DNA of 64,000 nucleotides from Vibrio sp. 05-20-BW147 (GCF_013369385.1 NZ_SZTO01000008.1:121424-185423), one strand, 5' to 3'; positions 17,744 through 28,664 are shown, counted from the first letter of the stretch. Made by a program: numbers and translations. Notes: a model not told the origin generated them from the sequence alone.

Positions 17744-19468
17744 TTAAAACGGGAAGAAAACCGGAATCAACGTCAGCACTAGCGCGGAATAGACCAGTGA
17801 GATGGGTACGCCAATTTTCAAATAATCCAACAAACGATAGTTGCCTACGCTATAAACCAACAAGTTCGTTTGGTAACCATAAGGAGAGATAAAACTCGCA
17901 CTCGCACCAAACAGCACCGCCATGATAAAAGGCATTGGATCAACGCCATAGCCTAGCGCCATACTGTAGCCCAAGGGAAAAGCGAGGGCAGCGGCAGCGT
18001 TGTTGGTCACTAACTCAGTCAGTATTAAGGTCATCACATAGGTAGCGACGAGCGCGCCAAACACTCCCCAACCATTGAACGCCTCAATGAACATCCCTCC
18101 CATACGCTCAGAAAAACCCGAGCTGATCATCAGCTGCGCAATGGATAGCGCCGAGCCAACAATCACCACAATATCAATCGGAAAGCGTCTTCTTAGCTCA
18201 TTCAGTTGCACGATGCCAAACACCACCAACGCCAATAGATAGGCGGCTAACCCTTTGATGATAGGCACTAAACCCACCAATGCAGCAACAATCACCGCCG
18301 CGAAGCCGAGCAACACCAGTGCCGATTTGTGACTGTCCAAACGCGCGCTAGAGTCTAAATCGTTCATCAACACAAACTCTTTGCGGTGCGCTTGGCGCTC
18401 TGCTTCAAAGCGTTTTCCTGGAACGACCACCAAGGTATCCCCCGCAGCCAAGGTGATATTGCCTAAACCACCTTCTAAACGCTCATGACCACGGCGAATT
18501 GCCACCACGACCGCATCAAAACGGTCACGGAAACGGCTCGATTTTAGCGTTTTATTGCAGAAGGTTGCGGAGGAGCTCACCACGACTTCGACAAAGTTCT
18601 GGCCATTAAGATGCTGCTGGCCAAACAGAGTAAGCCCCTGAATCTCTTGCAATGTCGACACACTGTCCACCTCGCCACAAAACAGCAGTCTGTCTTTCGC
18701 TTGCAGAACAAAATCTGGGCCAACCGATGATACCGTTTGCCCATCCCGAATCACTTCGGCCAAAAACAGCTTACGTAAAGCACGCAGGTTATTTTCAGTG
18801 ACGCTGCGCCCAACTAAAGGCGAACCAGGTTCGACCCTCGCTTCGAGAAAATAGGGTAAATCATCTTGGCCTTGCTCATCATAATCGGGCAACAAATAAC
18901 TCAATGGGATCAGCACTAATACCCCACCAAGCACCACCGCCAATCCGATTAAGGTGGGGGTGAAGAAATTGAGGCTTGGCAAGCCGGCATCTTCGACAAA
19001 GCTATTGATGATCAAGTTGGTTGATGTACCAATCAGCGTTAGCGTGCCACCAAAAATAGCGGCATAAGATAGTGGAATCAACAACTTAGATGGAGAGTGT
19101 TGTCGGTTGCGCTTAATCGCGCCAATCAACGACACGACCACTGCGGTGTTGTTGGTAAACGAGGAGAGAAAGGCGGTGGAAAAGCCTAACTTGGCAATCA
19201 CCGTCACTAAACTTCCTTCTGAAATACTGCGACTCACCCAACTGATGAGACGCGTTTTTTCCAATGCCGTTGACGCTAAGATCAACAAAACCAATGTTAA
19301 TAGGGATGAGTTAGTGAAATTGGCCGCAATGGTGGTTAAATCACTTAACCCCGCCATAAAGGCCGCAAACGCTGCGCCTGCAAAAATGTAGCTTGGCTTT
19401 ATTTTTGTGACGAGCAAACAAGTGATGATGCCCAGCAACACCGCCAATACAAATCCTTGCTCCCACAT
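17744..19468 (-). CDS. SLC13-family permease with TrkA-C domains, probable sulfate transporter
   Basis: 574 residues. N- and C-terminal blocks of membrane helices with the conserved SFTNNTAVV-type loops flank a cytoplasmic insert (about 200-370) with two RCK/TrkA-C domains, for example GDTLVVVPG. The architecture is that of sodium-coupled SLC13 anion carriers. Its place between cysN and cysC makes sulfate the likely substrate, inferred from context. It starts 82 bases after cysN, past a small hairpin. Confidence 0.88.
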   Translation of the reverse strand: MWEQGFVLAVLLGIITCLLVTKIKPSYIFAGAAFAAFMAGLSDLTTIAANFTNSSLLTLVLLILASTALEKTRLISWVSRSISEGSLVTVIAKLGFSTAFLSSFTNNTAVVVSLIGAIKRNRQHSPSKLLIPLSYAAIFGGTLTLIGTSTNLIINSFVEDAGLPSLNFFTPTLIGLAVVLGGVLVLIPLSYLLPDYDEQGQDDLPYFLEARVEPGSPLVGRSVTENNLRALRKLFLAEVIRDGQTVSSVGPDFVLQAKDRLLFCGEVDSVSTLQEIQGLTLFGQQHLNGQNFVEVVVSSSATFCNKTLKSSRFRDRFDAVVVAIRRGHERLEGGLGNITLAAGDTLVVVPGKRFEAERQAHRKEFVLMNDLDSSARLDSHKSALVLLGFAAVIVAALVGLVPIIKGLAAYLLALVVFGIVQLNELRRRFPIDIVVIVGSALSIAQLMISSGFSERMGGMFIEAFNGWGVFGALVATYVMTLILTELVTNNAAAALAFPLGYSMALGYGVDPMPFIMAVLFGASASFISPYGYQTNLLVYSVGNYRLLDYLKIGVPISLVYSALVLTLIPVFFPF

Positions 19469-19484
19469 ACTACATCCCCATAAA

Positions 19485-19503
19485 GGGAGAGTGTGTCTCT
19501 CCC
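19485..19503. other. Hairpin between cysN and the SLC13 permease gene
   Basis: GGGAGAG, five bases, CTCTCCC: a 7-bp perfect stem without a T-tract, just upstream of the permease start. It could stabilise or separate the cysDN part of the transcript; it is not a convincing terminator. Confidence 0.45.
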
Positions 19504-19550
19504 ATGACTACAATTGATTTCTGATTATTTCACTGACTTGTGCGCAGTGC

Positions 19551-20978
19551 TTACTTCAGCAACTGGCTCAAATCCTTCGCATCCCAATGAGGGAAGTGTT
19601 TACGAATCAGAGCATTGAGTTCAATTTCAAATGCCGAGTAATCGCCAACGGCTTTCTGCACTTCCACCAAGCTCTCACTCACCATGCCCGCGCCTACCGT
19701 AACGTTGGTAAGACGGTCGATAATGATGAAACCACCCGTGTCGGCACAATCTTGGTAGTTATCGAGGGCAATCGACTCGTTCAACGTCCATTCACACAAA
19801 CCAATACCGTTGAGCGGAAGCTCTGCCGCACTGTGCGTTGACAGGTTGTTGATGTCATATTGATGATGAATGTGCTCAACACGGCCAATGGTTTTCTTAC
19901 CAGCGATCTTGATATCGTAATCACGCCCTGGCTGAAGTGGCTGCTCAGTCATCCACACCACATCGGCGGCGAAGTGGTTAGTCAGCTCAACGTCTGTTCC
20001 TTGATGAACAATCAAATCACCGCGGCTGATGTCGATTTCATCGGCTAACGTGAGCGTTACGGCCAAACCCGCTTGTGCTTGTTCAAGGTCACCATCAAAA
20101 GTGACGATGCGCGCAACGGTTGAACTCTTACCCGATGGCAACGCGGTAATGCGATCGCCCACTTGGACCACTCCGGACGAAATGGTGCCAGCAAAACCAC
20201 GGAAATCGAGGTTCGGACGATTAACGTATTGAACAGGGAAACGGAACTCACCCGCTTCTTTCTCTTTTACTACGTCCACCGATTCCAAAATTTCCAGTAG
20301 TGTCGGGCCTTGGTACCAAGCCATTTGCTGGCTTAGTTCAACCACGTTGTCGCCTTCCAGAGCAGAGATTGGGATAATTTGAATATCCGTTTCACCACGA
20401 AGATTCTTAGAAAACGCTTGGTATTCGGCTTTAATCTCTTCAAAACGCTGTTGAGAGAATTCCACCAAGTCCATTTTGTTCACCGCCACCACAAAGTGTT
20501 TCAGGCCAAGCAAGTTGGAGATAAACGAGTGGCGACGTGTTTGATCCAACACCCCTTTACGAGCATCGATCAAAATAACCGCAAGATCACAGGTCGAAGC
20601 ACCAGTTGCCATGTTACGCGTGTACTGCTCATGCCCCGGAGTGTCGGCGATAATGAACTTACGCTTCTGGGTTGAAAAGTAACGGTAAGCCACATCGATG
20701 GTGATGCCTTGCTCACGCTCCGCTTGTAGACCATCGACCAACAACGCCAAGTCTGGACGGCTGCCGGTGGTACCGACGCGCTGGCTATCGTTATGCACAG
20801 CGGCCAATTGATCTTCATAAATCTGTTTTGAGTCGTGAAGCAAACGACCAATCAGGGTACTTTTACCATCATCTACTGAACCACAGGTGAGGAATCTAAG
20901 TAGTGATTTGTGTTGATGTTGATTTAGGTAACCTTCAATACCTAACTCAGCGAGCTGAGCTTGAACTGCACTATTCAT
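19551..20978 (-). CDS. cysN: Sulfate adenylyltransferase subunit CysN (GTPase)
   Basis: 475 residues. With CysD it forms ATP sulfurylase, coupling GTP hydrolysis to synthesis of APS from sulfate. Translation-factor GTPase motifs: G1 GSVDDGKS at 33-40, G3 DTPGHEQY, G4 NKMDLV. Domains 2 and 3 of the EF-Tu-like family follow. There is no fused APS kinase domain; that activity is the separate cysC in the same unit. It starts 17 bases after cysD. Confidence 0.97.
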   Translation of the reverse strand: MNSAVQAQLAELGIEGYLNQHQHKSLLRFLTCGSVDDGKSTLIGRLLHDSKQIYEDQLAAVHNDSQRVGTTGSRPDLALLVDGLQAEREQGITIDVAYRYFSTQKRKFIIADTPGHEQYTRNMATGASTCDLAVILIDARKGVLDQTRRHSFISNLLGLKHFVVAVNKMDLVEFSQQRFEEIKAEYQAFSKNLRGETDIQIIPISALEGDNVVELSQQMAWYQGPTLLEILESVDVVKEKEAGEFRFPVQYVNRPNLDFRGFAGTISSGVVQVGDRITALPSGKSSTVARIVTFDGDLEQAQAGLAVTLTLADEIDISRGDLIVHQGTDVELTNHFAADVVWMTEQPLQPGRDYDIKIAGKKTIGRVEHIHHQYDINNLSTHSAAELPLNGIGLCEWTLNESIALDNYQDCADTGGFIIIDRLTNVTVGAGMVSESLVEVQKAVGDYSAFEIELNALIRKHFPHWDAKDLSQLLK

Positions 20979-20995
20979 ATTCTTTCCTTAGATCC

Positions 20996-21904
20996 TTAGA
21001 AATAACCCTGACGTTTTTTCAGTTCCATCGAGCCCGATTGATCGTGGTCGATGGCTCGTCCTTGACGTTCACTGGAAGTCGCGACCAGCATCTCTTCAAT
21101 GATACCTGTCAGCGTATTCGCTTCTGACTCGATCGCGCCGGTCAGTGGGTAACAACCGAGGGTACGGAAACGTACGCTTTTCTCTTCAACCACTTCACCC
21201 TCTTTGAGTTTCATACGGTCATCATCCACCATGATCAGCATGCCATCACGCTCAACCACCGGACGTTTTGCCGCAAGATACAGCGGTACAATCTCAATGT
21301 TCTCTAGGTAGATGTATTGCCAAATATCCAATTCGGTCCAGTTCGACAGCGGGAACACGCGGATACTTTCGCCTTTATTTACTTGACCGTTATAGGTTTT
21401 CCACAACTCAGGGCGCTGATTCTTCGGATCCCAAGTGTGGTTTTTGTCGCGGAACGAGTAGACACGCTCTTTCGCTCGTGACTTCTCTTCATCACGACGA
21501 GCCCCACCAAAAGCAGCATCAAAACCATACTTGTTCAATGCTTGCTTGAGACCTTGTGTTTTCATGATGTCGGTATGCTTAGAAGAACCATGGTCGAACG
21601 GGTTAATGCCCATTGCGAGACCTTCGGGGTTTTTGTGCACCAACAACTCAAAACCATACTTTTGTGCGGTACGGTCACGAAACTCGATCATTTCGCGGAA
21701 CTTCCAATCGGTATCCACGTGTAATAGTGGGAAAGGAATTTTTCCAGGATAGAAGGCTTTGCGTGCTAGGTGCAGCATGACCGAAGAGTCTTTGCCGATT
21801 GAGTACATCATTACAGGATTGTCGAACTCAGCAGCCACTTCACGGATAATGTGAATGCTTTCAGCTTCCAGCTGCTTCAAGTGAGTCAGGCGTTGTTGAT
21901 CCAT
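20996..21904 (-). CDS. cysD: Sulfate adenylyltransferase subunit CysD
   Basis: 302 residues, the catalytic adenylyl-transfer subunit of ATP sulfurylase. The PP-loop [10 protein letters not shown] begins at residue 35, and the PAPS-reductase-like fold continues with [15 protein letters not shown] and [17 protein letters not shown]. Short gap to cysN (17 bases) and 57 bases from cobA. The tail [13 protein letters not shown] is typical of CysD. Confidence 0.97.
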   Translation of the reverse strand: MDQQRLTHLKQLEAESIHIIREVAAEFDNPVMMYSIGKDSSVMLHLARKAFYPGKIPFPLLHVDTDWKFREMIEFRDRTAQKYGFELLVHKNPEGLAMGINPFDHGSSKHTDIMKTQGLKQALNKYGFDAAFGGARRDEEKSRAKERVYSFRDKNHTWDPKNQRPELWKTYNGQVNKGESIRVFPLSNWTELDIWQYIYLENIEIVPLYLAAKRPVVERDGMLIMVDDDRMKLKEGEVVEEKSVRFRTLGCYPLTGAIESEANTLTGIIEEMLVATSSERQGRAIDHDQSGSMELKKRQGYF

Positions 21905-21961
21905 AGTTATTTCCTTTTTAAACCGGTTGGTTTATACGTATCCCTAAATCTTTGGTAACGA

Positions 21962-22831
21962 TTACATTGAGTTGGCAATAGCACTATTGATGCTTCGACT
22001 ACCAGATAAGAACCAATCTAATTTCTGAGACAACTGCACTACTTCACCAATCACGATCAGTGCAGGAGCCTCGGCTTGCTTGGCCAAATCAGCCAACTCG
22101 GCTAACTGACCTTTGAATACTTTCTGCGATAACTGCGTACCACGTTCGATGATCGCAATTGGCGTGTGAGGAGCACGACCATGCTTGATCAGTTGTTCTT
22201 GGATGTAGTTGGACTTCATCAACCCCATGTAGATCACCAGTGTTTGCTGACCTCGCGCCAGAGTCGACCAATCCATTTGATCGCTTTCCGCTTTGAGATG
22301 CCCTGTAATAAACATAGCGGACTGCGCGTAATCTCGGTGGGTCAGTGGAATGCCTGCGTAGGCAGTGGCACCAGCGGCGGCGGTGATCCCCGGCACCACT
22401 TGGAAATTGATCCCCGCATCGGCCAGCACTTCGAGTTCTTCGCCACCGCGGCCAAAGACAAAAGGATCGCCACCTTTGATGCGTACCACTTTGTGGCCTT
22501 GTTTGGCAAAGTCGACCAATAGCTGGTTGGTTTTTTCTTGCGGCACACTATGATGGCCAGCACGTTTACCCACACACACCAGAATCGTCTCACTCGGCAC
22601 CAAAGCCATGATTTCTTCGGAAACAAGGTAGTCATACAACACCACATCGGCTTGCTGCAGATAGTTAAGCGCTTTTAATGTGAGTAACTCTGGATCACCT
22701 GGCCCCGCACCCACTAAGGCAACTTCACCCGCTTTTAGTTGACTATGGCCATAACGATTTGCCACCGAATTGCTCGCCACAGTACTTGGGCGCTTAAAAG
22801 GGAAAACCGTTGCTGTGTCCTTTTTTGCCAT
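21962..22831 (-). CDS. cobA: Uroporphyrinogen-III C-methyltransferase (SUMT)
   Basis: 289 residues from the ATG at 22831, which has GGAA about nine bases upstream; an ATG two codons earlier is possible. It makes precorrin-2, the precursor of sirohaem used by sulfite reductase. Motifs: [14 protein letters not shown] near 43, [17 protein letters not shown], and PGITAAAG. It carries only the methyltransferase part, so the dehydrogenase/ferrochelatase half of CysG must come from elsewhere. It heads the sulfate assimilation unit. Confidence 0.93.
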   Translation of the reverse strand: MAKKDTATVFPFKRPSTVASNSVANRYGHSQLKAGEVALVGAGPGDPELLTLKALNYLQQADVVLYDYLVSEEIMALVPSETILVCVGKRAGHHSVPQEKTNQLLVDFAKQGHKVVRIKGGDPFVFGRGGEELEVLADAGINFQVVPGITAAAGATAYAGIPLTHRDYAQSAMFITGHLKAESDQMDWSTLARGQQTLVIYMGLMKSNYIQEQLIKHGRAPHTPIAIIERGTQLSQKVFKGQLAELADLAKQAEAPALIVIGEVVQLSQKLDWFLSGSRSINSAIANSM

Positions 22832-22888
22832 GGTCATCTTTCCATCGAACCTATTGATGTGTGCATTATGGCGAGCTCTTCATATTAC

Positions 22889-22904
22889 CTGAAATTCTAA
22901 AATT
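22889..22904. other. Inverted repeat in the cobA-cpdB intergenic region
   Basis: GAAATT, four bases, AATTTC, in an AT-rich stretch about 60 bases upstream of cobA. It may be an operator or simply promoter-region composition; no regulator consensus (including CysB) could be assigned by eye. Coordinates are to within two bases. Confidence 0.3.
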
Positions 22905-23061
22905 TCATTTTTTATTCAAAAAACTGCTAAGGAACGATTACTCATTAGTCGACATTGTTGAAAAAATCGGCATCAGATGAGATCCAGCAAGCACTACACG
23001 CTAAAGTAATTGCTCAAAATCACAATTCAACATGCTGTTCAATATGGGTTTCATAATTATT

Positions 23062-23077
23062 TGTTACATTAATCACC
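23062..23077 (+). promoter_or_regulatory. Possible CRP site upstream of cpdB
   Basis: TGTTA, six bases, TCACC agrees with the CRP consensus TGTGA-N6-TCACA at 8 of 10 defined positions, about 35-50 bases before the cpdB ATG. That is close to the start codon, so it may act as a repressor site or in a downstream promoter. Inference from motif only. Confidence 0.3.
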
Positions 23078-23110
23078 GTTATTTCCGCAAACCTCTTTTT
23101 GGAGCAAACG

Positions 23111-25072
23111 ATGAAACTGGCAGTGAAACCCCTATCTCTCGCTGTGTTGACCAGTATGTTAGTGATGGCTGGACCAGCAATGGCAGAGACCATCAAATTA
23201 CGTATCGTCGAAACCACAGACATCCATACCAATGTTATGGACTACGACTACTACAAAGACAAACCGTCACAACAAATTGGTCTGACACGCGCAGCAACTT
23301 TGGTAAAACAAGCTCGTGGCGAAGTGGTCAACAGCGTGTTGGTTGATAATGGTGATTTGATTCAAGGCAGTCCAATGGGTGACTATATGGCTGCAAAGGG
23401 CATTGAAGTCGGTGAGGTTCATCCTGTTTACAAAGCGATGAATCAATTGAACTATGATGTCGGTAACATCGGAAACCATGAGTTTAACTACGGTTTAGAA
23501 TTCTTAGCAGAAACGATTAACGACGCAGATTTCCCGTATGTCAGCGCCAACGTGTTTGATAAGAAAACGGGCAAGCACTACTTCAAACCATACCTTATCA
23601 AGGAACATGTGTTCAAAGATGTCAACGGCGTAGAACACACTATCAAAGTGGGTTACATTGGTTTTGTTCCACCTCAAATCATGGTTTGGGACAAGAAAAA
23701 CCTAGAAGGCAAGGTCTTCGCCAGAGATATTCGTGAAACCGCTGAAGAGCTGGTTCCACAGATGAAAAAAGAGGGTGCTGATGTCATCGTCGCTATCCCG
23801 CATTCCGGTGTTTCATCCGATCCATACAAAATTGGTGCTGAAAACTCGGTGTACTATCTCTCAGAAGTGGACGGCATTGATGCAATTGCGTTTGGCCACT
23901 CCCACGCCGTGTTCCCAGGCAAAGGCTTTGACAACATCCAAGGTGTCGATAATCAAGCAGGCACCATCAATGGTGTTGCTGCGGTAATGCCAGGCCGCTG
24001 GGGTAGCCATGTCGGTATTATTGACTTAGAGCTGCAGCAAAAAGAAGGTAAATGGACGGTTGTTAAAGGACAAACCGAAGCGCGCCCAATTTTCGACAAA
24101 GCGACCAAGCAACCCCTAGTCGATGCCGATCCTACGATGGTAAAAGCACTGGAAGCGGATCACAAAGGCACTCGTGAGTTCGTTAACCAACCTATCGGTA
24201 AGGCGAATGACGTGATGTACAGCTTCCTCGCCTTGGTTCAAGACGACCCAACCGTGCAAATTGTTAACTTGGCGCAAAAAGACTACGTAGAGCGTTTTAT
24301 CCAAGGCGATCCCGATCTCGCAGGTCTCCCAGTTCTTTCTGCCGCAGCCCCCTTTAAAGCCGGTGGTCGCAAAAACGATCCGGCCAACTTTACTGAGGTA
24401 GAATCTGGTCAGCTCACCTTCCGTAACGCGGCGGATTTGTACCTCTATCCGAATACACTGGTGACGATGAAAGTCACTGGTCACGAAGTGAAAGAGTGGC
24501 TTGAATGCAGCGCGGGTCAATTCAAACAAATCGACGTAAACAGCACCGCACCTCAATCCCTGATCGATTGGGATGGCTTCCGCACTTACAACTTTGATGT
24601 GATCGATGGCGTTAACTACCAGATCGACATCACTAAGCCTGCGAAATACGATGGTGATTGTAAGGTGATCAACCCAGACGCACAGCGTGTAATAGGCTTA
24701 ACGTACCAAGGCAAGCCGATCGATGTGAAGCAAACGTTCATTATTGCAACCAACAACTACCGTGCTTATAGCAACAAGTTCCCTGGCACTGGCTCAGAGT
24801 TTGTCGCATTCGATTCTCCAGATGAAAACCGCACCGTGGTGGCAAACTACATTTCTCGCGTTAGCCAAGAGAAAGGCGAAGTGACACCAAGTGCTGACAA
24901 TAACTGGACTTTCGCACCAATTAAGTCGGACAAAGCGCTTGATATTCGTTTTGAAACCTCACCAAGTGAAAAAGCGGCGCAGTTCATCAAGGACAAAGGT
25001 GTATATCCAATGAAACAAGTGGCGACCGACGACGTTGGTTTCGCGGTTTACCAAGTCGATCTGCAAAAATAA
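23111..25072 (+). CDS. cpdB: 2',3'-cyclic-nucleotide 2'-phosphodiesterase/3'-nucleotidase CpdB
   Basis: 653 residues, periplasmic. It hydrolyses 2',3'-cyclic nucleotides and 3'-nucleotides for nutrient recovery. Signal peptide [16 protein letters not shown] to AMA; metallophosphoesterase motifs [22 protein letters not shown] and GHSHAVFPG; the C-terminal 5'-nucleotidase domain includes [14 protein letters not shown]. The ATG at 23111 has GGAG six bases upstream; the frame extends to a TTG at 23099 that is not the likely start. Single gene with its own terminator. Confidence 0.95.
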   Translation: MKLAVKPLSLAVLTSMLVMAGPAMAETIKLRIVETTDIHTNVMDYDYYKDKPSQQIGLTRAATLVKQARGEVVNSVLVDNGDLIQGSPMGDYMAAKGIEVGEVHPVYKAMNQLNYDVGNIGNHEFNYGLEFLAETINDADFPYVSANVFDKKTGKHYFKPYLIKEHVFKDVNGVEHTIKVGYIGFVPPQIMVWDKKNLEGKVFARDIRETAEELVPQMKKEGADVIVAIPHSGVSSDPYKIGAENSVYYLSEVDGIDAIAFGHSHAVFPGKGFDNIQGVDNQAGTINGVAAVMPGRWGSHVGIIDLELQQKEGKWTVVKGQTEARPIFDKATKQPLVDADPTMVKALEADHKGTREFVNQPIGKANDVMYSFLALVQDDPTVQIVNLAQKDYVERFIQGDPDLAGLPVLSAAAPFKAGGRKNDPANFTEVESGQLTFRNAADLYLYPNTLVTMKVTGHEVKEWLECSAGQFKQIDVNSTAPQSLIDWDGFRTYNFDVIDGVNYQIDITKPAKYDGDCKVINPDAQRVIGLTYQGKPIDVKQTFIIATNNYRAYSNKFPGTGSEFVAFDSPDENRTVVANYISRVSQEKGEVTPSADNNWTFAPIKSDKALDIRFETSPSEKAAQFIKDKGVYPMKQVATDDVGFAVYQVDLQK

Positions 25073-25102
25073 CTTTTCTGATGAAGAGATATCTTTAAAC
25101 TC

Positions 25103-25128
25103 AAACCGTTGTCATAAGGCAACGGTTT
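25103..25128 (+). terminator. Rho-independent terminator of cpdB
   Basis: Stem AAACCGTTG / CAACGGTTT, extended inward by a T-G and a C-G pair around loop ATAA, followed by TTTTTT counting the stem end. It lies 30 bases after the cpdB stop. Confidence 0.88.
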
Positions 25129-25143
25129 TTTTATGGGAGCGAT

Positions 25144-25716
25144 ATGGATACTCGTTTTACACAACACTTAGCCACACTGAACTTAACCCCCAGTGATATT
25201 GCGATGATCAGTGAGCACGCCAAAGAGCTACAACTCCCTACTCGCCATATCCTTACTCACCAAGGTGAGCAGCCACAACAGATCTATTTTCTGCTCGATG
25301 GACTTTGCCAGGCCTGTTATCTCACCGAAGAAGGTAAGGAATTTAGCAAAGAGTTCTATTGGGAAGTGGATTGGATGATCGACTTTGAAAGCCTCATTTC
25401 ACAACAAGCCAGCCCTTTTCTGCTTGAGACGCTCTCTCCGGTTCATTTACTGACTTTCCCAATCGAGGTTTTTAAACAGTGGCGAGAAACCCATCATCCG
25501 CTTTACGTAAAGCTGTTGGAAACACAACTGCTGTATAAAGAGCGGAAAGAACGCTTTTTACTGCTGTATACACCGGAGCAAAAATACCAGCTATTTAAAG
25601 ATTCTTTCCCAACCTTGTTAGAGAGATTAAGTGATAAACAAATTGCCGCGTATTTAGGCATCACACCGGTCAGCTTGAGTAGGATAAAAAATCGTTATTG
25701 CAAAGGGCAATCTTAA
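25144..25716 (+). CDS. Crp/Fnr-family regulator with cyclic-nucleotide-binding-like domain
   Basis: 190 residues. The N-terminal beta-barrel (about 25-115: HILTHQGEQPQQIYFLLDGL and the following sheet) is of the CRP type. The C-terminus ends in a short helix-turn-helix, LSDKQIAAYLGITPVSLSRIKNR, characteristic of small Crp-like regulators. No iron-sulfur cysteine cluster as in Fnr is seen, and the cAMP-contact residues cannot be judged. ATG after GGGAGCG. It follows the cpdB terminator; its target is unknown, possibly the adjacent acetyltransferase and transporter. Confidence 0.82.
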   Translation: MDTRFTQHLATLNLTPSDIAMISEHAKELQLPTRHILTHQGEQPQQIYFLLDGLCQACYLTEEGKEFSKEFYWEVDWMIDFESLISQQASPFLLETLSPVHLLTFPIEVFKQWRETHHPLYVKLLETQLLYKERKERFLLLYTPEQKYQLFKDSFPTLLERLSDKQIAAYLGITPVSLSRIKNRYCKGQS

Positions 25717-25786
25717 CTTATGTTAATGGCAAACGAGCGACACAAGCCGTACATTCCACTAATCAATGGCGTAAGGAACAATAACG

Positions 25787-26242
25787 ATGACCCAATGGCA
25801 ACTCCTGCCTTTTTCACAGCTTTCCACTCAGCAGCTCTATGAACTTCTCAAACTGCGTGTTGACGTTTTTGTTGTTGAGCAAAACTGCCCTTATCCAGAA
25901 TTGGATGGGCACGATACGAAACCCGGAGTACAGCACTTACTCGGTTACCAAAATAGTCAGCTTGTCGCGTGCAGTCGTCTGTTGCCTGCGGGCACTACGT
26001 ACGAGAATGTCTCCATTGGTCGAGTCGCTACGCTTAAATCTGCGCGCGGCGAAGGATTAGGACATCAGCTACTAAACCAAGCCTTGACGCACTGTGAGCA
26101 GCTTTGGCCTGGGGCCGCCATTGAAATTGGAGCCCAGCAACACTTAGAAGGTTTCTATCAACACCATGGTTTTCAAACTACATCAGAGATGTACTTAGAA
26201 GATGGCATACCTCATGTCGATATGAAAAAGCACGCGAGATGA
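25787..26242 (+). CDS. elaA: ElaA-type GNAT N-acetyltransferase
   Basis: 151 residues. The opening LYELLKLRVDVFVVEQNCPY and the DGHD segment are typical of ElaA. The GNAT acetyl-CoA site is seen in IGRVATLKSARGEGLGHQLL. The substrate is unknown. AAGGAACAA precedes the ATG. Its stop overlaps the start of the DMT transporter gene by four bases (ATGA), so the two are co-translated. Confidence 0.88.
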   Translation: MTQWQLLPFSQLSTQQLYELLKLRVDVFVVEQNCPYPELDGHDTKPGVQHLLGYQNSQLVACSRLLPAGTTYENVSIGRVATLKSARGEGLGHQLLNQALTHCEQLWPGAAIEIGAQQHLEGFYQHHGFQTTSEMYLEDGIPHVDMKKHAR

Positions 26243-27132
26243 CAACGCCTCAAGTCGCTATTGCTCTGCTGGTTTTGGGTAATCTATTCGCCACCCTTTC
26301 TGACGTGGCGGTGAAACTGCTCGACGGTGGCATTTCACCCTTTCAATACATGTTTTTACGCCAGCTGTGCTCACTTCTCATATTGACTCCTTTTTGGTTA
26401 ACACAAGGCCGCGAGCTACGCTCATTATCACAACCTAAGGTGACTCTAACTCGCGCACACCTGATTTTAGTTGGTAGCGGTTGCATGATGGTATCAATCA
26501 CCTATTTACCACTCGCCACGGCCAACGCCATTTTCTACGCAGCACCGCTACTCATGTTGCCACTCTCGGTCTGGCTATTAAAAGAGCGCCCTTCTTTAGG
26601 CAAAATCATCGCAACCACTATCGGCTTTATTGGTGTTTTGATTGTGTTGAGACCATCACATTTCCATTGGGCCGCCTTGTGTGCTTTGGGTACCGCGGCA
26701 ACATTAGCTCTGTTCAATATCTTGGTAAGAAAGCTACCAGCGCAACAATCGGTAGTGACAACATTGTGGTGGACCACGCTCTTTTCCCTACCTGTGGCAG
26801 CATTGCTGGCGGCCTTTTTCTGGCAACCCATCCAGTTAGATCACGTTCTATACGTTGCTATTAGCGCACTGTGCATTCTTGGTTATAACGGGTTAGCCGT
26901 GGCGGCCTATCGGAAAGCACCCGCAGGCCAAATCGCGCTTTCGGAGTACTCTGGATTGATCTTCGTGACGGTGATTGGCGTCGTATGGTTCAGTGAAATA
27001 CCGGACACCTTCACTTGGCTGGGCATTCTTTTGATCATATTGCCTTTAATGCCTATCCAGCATCTAAGATTGAGAAAGAAACATCGAGCAAAAGAGACCA
27101 TCCGTGACAGCAACTCCTCGTACGAGGAATGA
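26239..27132 (+). CDS. DMT-superfamily (EamA) transporter
   Basis: 297 residues with ten predicted membrane helices in two EamA repeats (first about 5-135, second about 150-285). The GSGCMMVSITYLPLATANAI and GLAVAAYRKAPAGQIALSEY segments are at the usual repeat ends. The substrate is not recognisable; relatives export amino acids or metabolites. It is coupled to the acetyltransferase gene and ends with a basic tail. Confidence 0.85.
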   Translation: MTTPQVAIALLVLGNLFATLSDVAVKLLDGGISPFQYMFLRQLCSLLILTPFWLTQGRELRSLSQPKVTLTRAHLILVGSGCMMVSITYLPLATANAIFYAAPLLMLPLSVWLLKERPSLGKIIATTIGFIGVLIVLRPSHFHWAALCALGTAATLALFNILVRKLPAQQSVVTTLWWTTLFSLPVAALLAAFFWQPIQLDHVLYVAISALCILGYNGLAVAAYRKAPAGQIALSEYSGLIFVTVIGVVWFSEIPDTFTWLGILLIILPLMPIQHLRLRKKHRAKETIRDSNSSYEE

Positions 27133-27140
27133 AAGAATAA

Positions 27141-27157
27141 GGCACACTCAGTGTGCC
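27141..27157. terminator. Hairpin after the DMT transporter gene
   Basis: GGCACAC, loop TCA, GTGTGCC, a 7-bp perfect stem between convergent genes; followed by CTATTTCTC on the plus strand, a weak T-tract. Confidence 0.55.
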
Positions 27158-27199
27158 CTATTTCTCAGTAACTAAACGTCAACTTGGCAAAGCTAATCG

Positions 27200-27763
27200 T
27201 TACTTGCTACGGCCAAAGCCACCATCAGAAAGACGGAAGAACATGACCGAAGTGGCGCCTTTCTCAAGCTGCAAAATATCCAGTTGCCCAGCATCATTGA
27301 GCTTAAATCGCACCAACTGACCTTGTTTAATTTGACTCAAAGGCTTGTCATCCCCTTCGATCCTCACCAAGGCATTGAGGTCTGACATAGCAAGTTGGTT
27401 GTTACGAAATACTTGCGACAAAGTGTCCCCATCGCGTACCAGATACTCCTTCCAAGCGACTGATTTTAAGCTTTTTTGCTCTTGTGTGCGTTGCTCACTC
27501 AAGCCCGTGGTATCGATATCTAACGATACACGTTGTGGTGCCTTCGTCACCAGCTCTTGTTGTTTAGGCTCACTTGCTGGCCAAACCAATAAAATCAACA
27601 ATATCGGCACCAGAACATAAAGTGCACGCTGATGGAGACGTGGCAACCTCTGCCAGAGCTGGCGTGTAGCCATGAGTTTGGCTTTTGCATCAAAATTAGC
27701 GACACGCTGTTTTATCAGCGCAATATAATCAACCTGCGCTTTTTTCTTTTTACGTCGATTCAT
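27200..27763 (-). CDS. OapA/YtfB-family cell-envelope protein with LysM-like domain
   Basis: 187 residues. A very basic N-terminus (MNRRKKKK) and cytoplasmic stretch precede one membrane helix (about 47-63, ALYVLVPILLILLVWPA). The periplasmic C-terminus contains a LysM-like opacity-associated protein A domain, starting WKEYLVRDGDTLSQVFRNN. E. coli YtfB binds glycans, affects cell division and lies next to fklB, as here, divergently. GGAAG seven bases before the ATG. The length is close to YtfB. Confidence 0.85.
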   Translation of the reverse strand: MNRRKKKKAQVDYIALIKQRVANFDAKAKLMATRQLWQRLPRLHQRALYVLVPILLILLVWPASEPKQQELVTKAPQRVSLDIDTTGLSEQRTQEQKSLKSVAWKEYLVRDGDTLSQVFRNNQLAMSDLNALVRIEGDDKPLSQIKQGQLVRFKLNDAGQLDILQLEKGATSVMFFRLSDGGFGRSK

Positions 27764-27990
27764 GCTAGTGCTTCCTCAAACCCTTTGCACTTAAGTATAA
27801 AAATACAAATCAGCTGAGTATAGTGCTTTGCTGCAAGTGTTAGTCATTCCCAAGTAAAAATGGTTTAAAAGCGTGAACAAAAACAAACACCCGGGTTCTC
27901 TTAAGGCCTTTTGATGAGAGATGAAACGTTTAAACATCGGGCTGAAACTGTTATCCTTTCGCCTTTATTCGTTCAATAAGAGTGACTTTT

Positions 27991-28611
27991 ATGTCTGACA
28001 TTAAATTTGAAACCGTAGAAGAGAAAGCAAGCTACGGTATCGGCCTACAAATGGGCCAGCAGCTAGCAGGTTCAGGTCTAGATGGCCTAAACGTTGCTGC
28101 CATCGCTGCGGGTATCGCAACATCTCTAACTGGCGACATGCCAGCGGTAGAAGTAGACGAAATCAACAAAGCACTACATGAGCTGTACACTCGCGCAGAA
28201 TCTGCTCGTGCAGAAGCGGCAAAAGCGGCAGCGGCTGACGGCGAAGCCTTCCTAAAAGACAACGCGCTTCGTTCAGAAGTCACGGTTCTTGAATCTGGCC
28301 TTCAATACGAAATCATTACTGAAGGTAATGGTGAAATCCCAACTTCAGACAAAACTGTACGTGTTCACTACCACGGTGAACTGGTTGATGGGACGGTATT
28401 CGATAGCTCAGTATCACGTGGTCAACCAGCGCAATTCCCAGTAACAGGCGTGATTAAAGGTTGGGTTGAAGCACTACAACTGATGCCTGTAGGCTCTAAA
28501 TGGAAACTCTACATCCCACACGATCTTGCTTACGGTGAGCGTGGTGCGGGTGCATCTATCCCTCCATTTGCAGCACTTGTATTTGAAGTAGAACTGCTAG
28601 ATATCGTTTAA
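27991..28611 (+). CDS. fklB: FKBP-type peptidyl-prolyl isomerase FklB
   Basis: 206 residues. The N-terminal dimerisation domain (about 5-100, [20 protein letters not shown]) precedes the FKBP catalytic domain with [18 protein letters not shown], then [10 protein letters not shown] and [12 protein letters not shown]. It has no signal peptide, so it is cytoplasmic. The ATG at 27991 is preferred over an in-frame GTG at 27982, giving the usual MSDIKFET start. Divergent from the YtfB-like gene; ends at a UUCG-loop terminator. Confidence 0.95.
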   Translation: MSDIKFETVEEKASYGIGLQMGQQLAGSGLDGLNVAAIAAGIATSLTGDMPAVEVDEINKALHELYTRAESARAEAAKAAAADGEAFLKDNALRSEVTVLESGLQYEIITEGNGEIPTSDKTVRVHYHGELVDGTVFDSSVSRGQPAQFPVTGVIKGWVEALQLMPVGSKWKLYIPHDLAYGERGAGASIPPFAALVFEVELLDIV

Positions 28612-28634
28612 GCAGTAATTTCTATACGGATTGC

Positions 28635-28658
28635 AAAAGCTGACTTCGGTCGGCTTTT
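28635..28658 (+). terminator. Rho-independent terminator of fklB
   Basis: Ten-bp stem (AAAAGCTGAC / GTCGGCTTTT with one G-T pair) closed by a TTCG tetraloop and running into TTTTTTT. Confidence 0.9.
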
Positions 28659-28664
28659 TTTATA

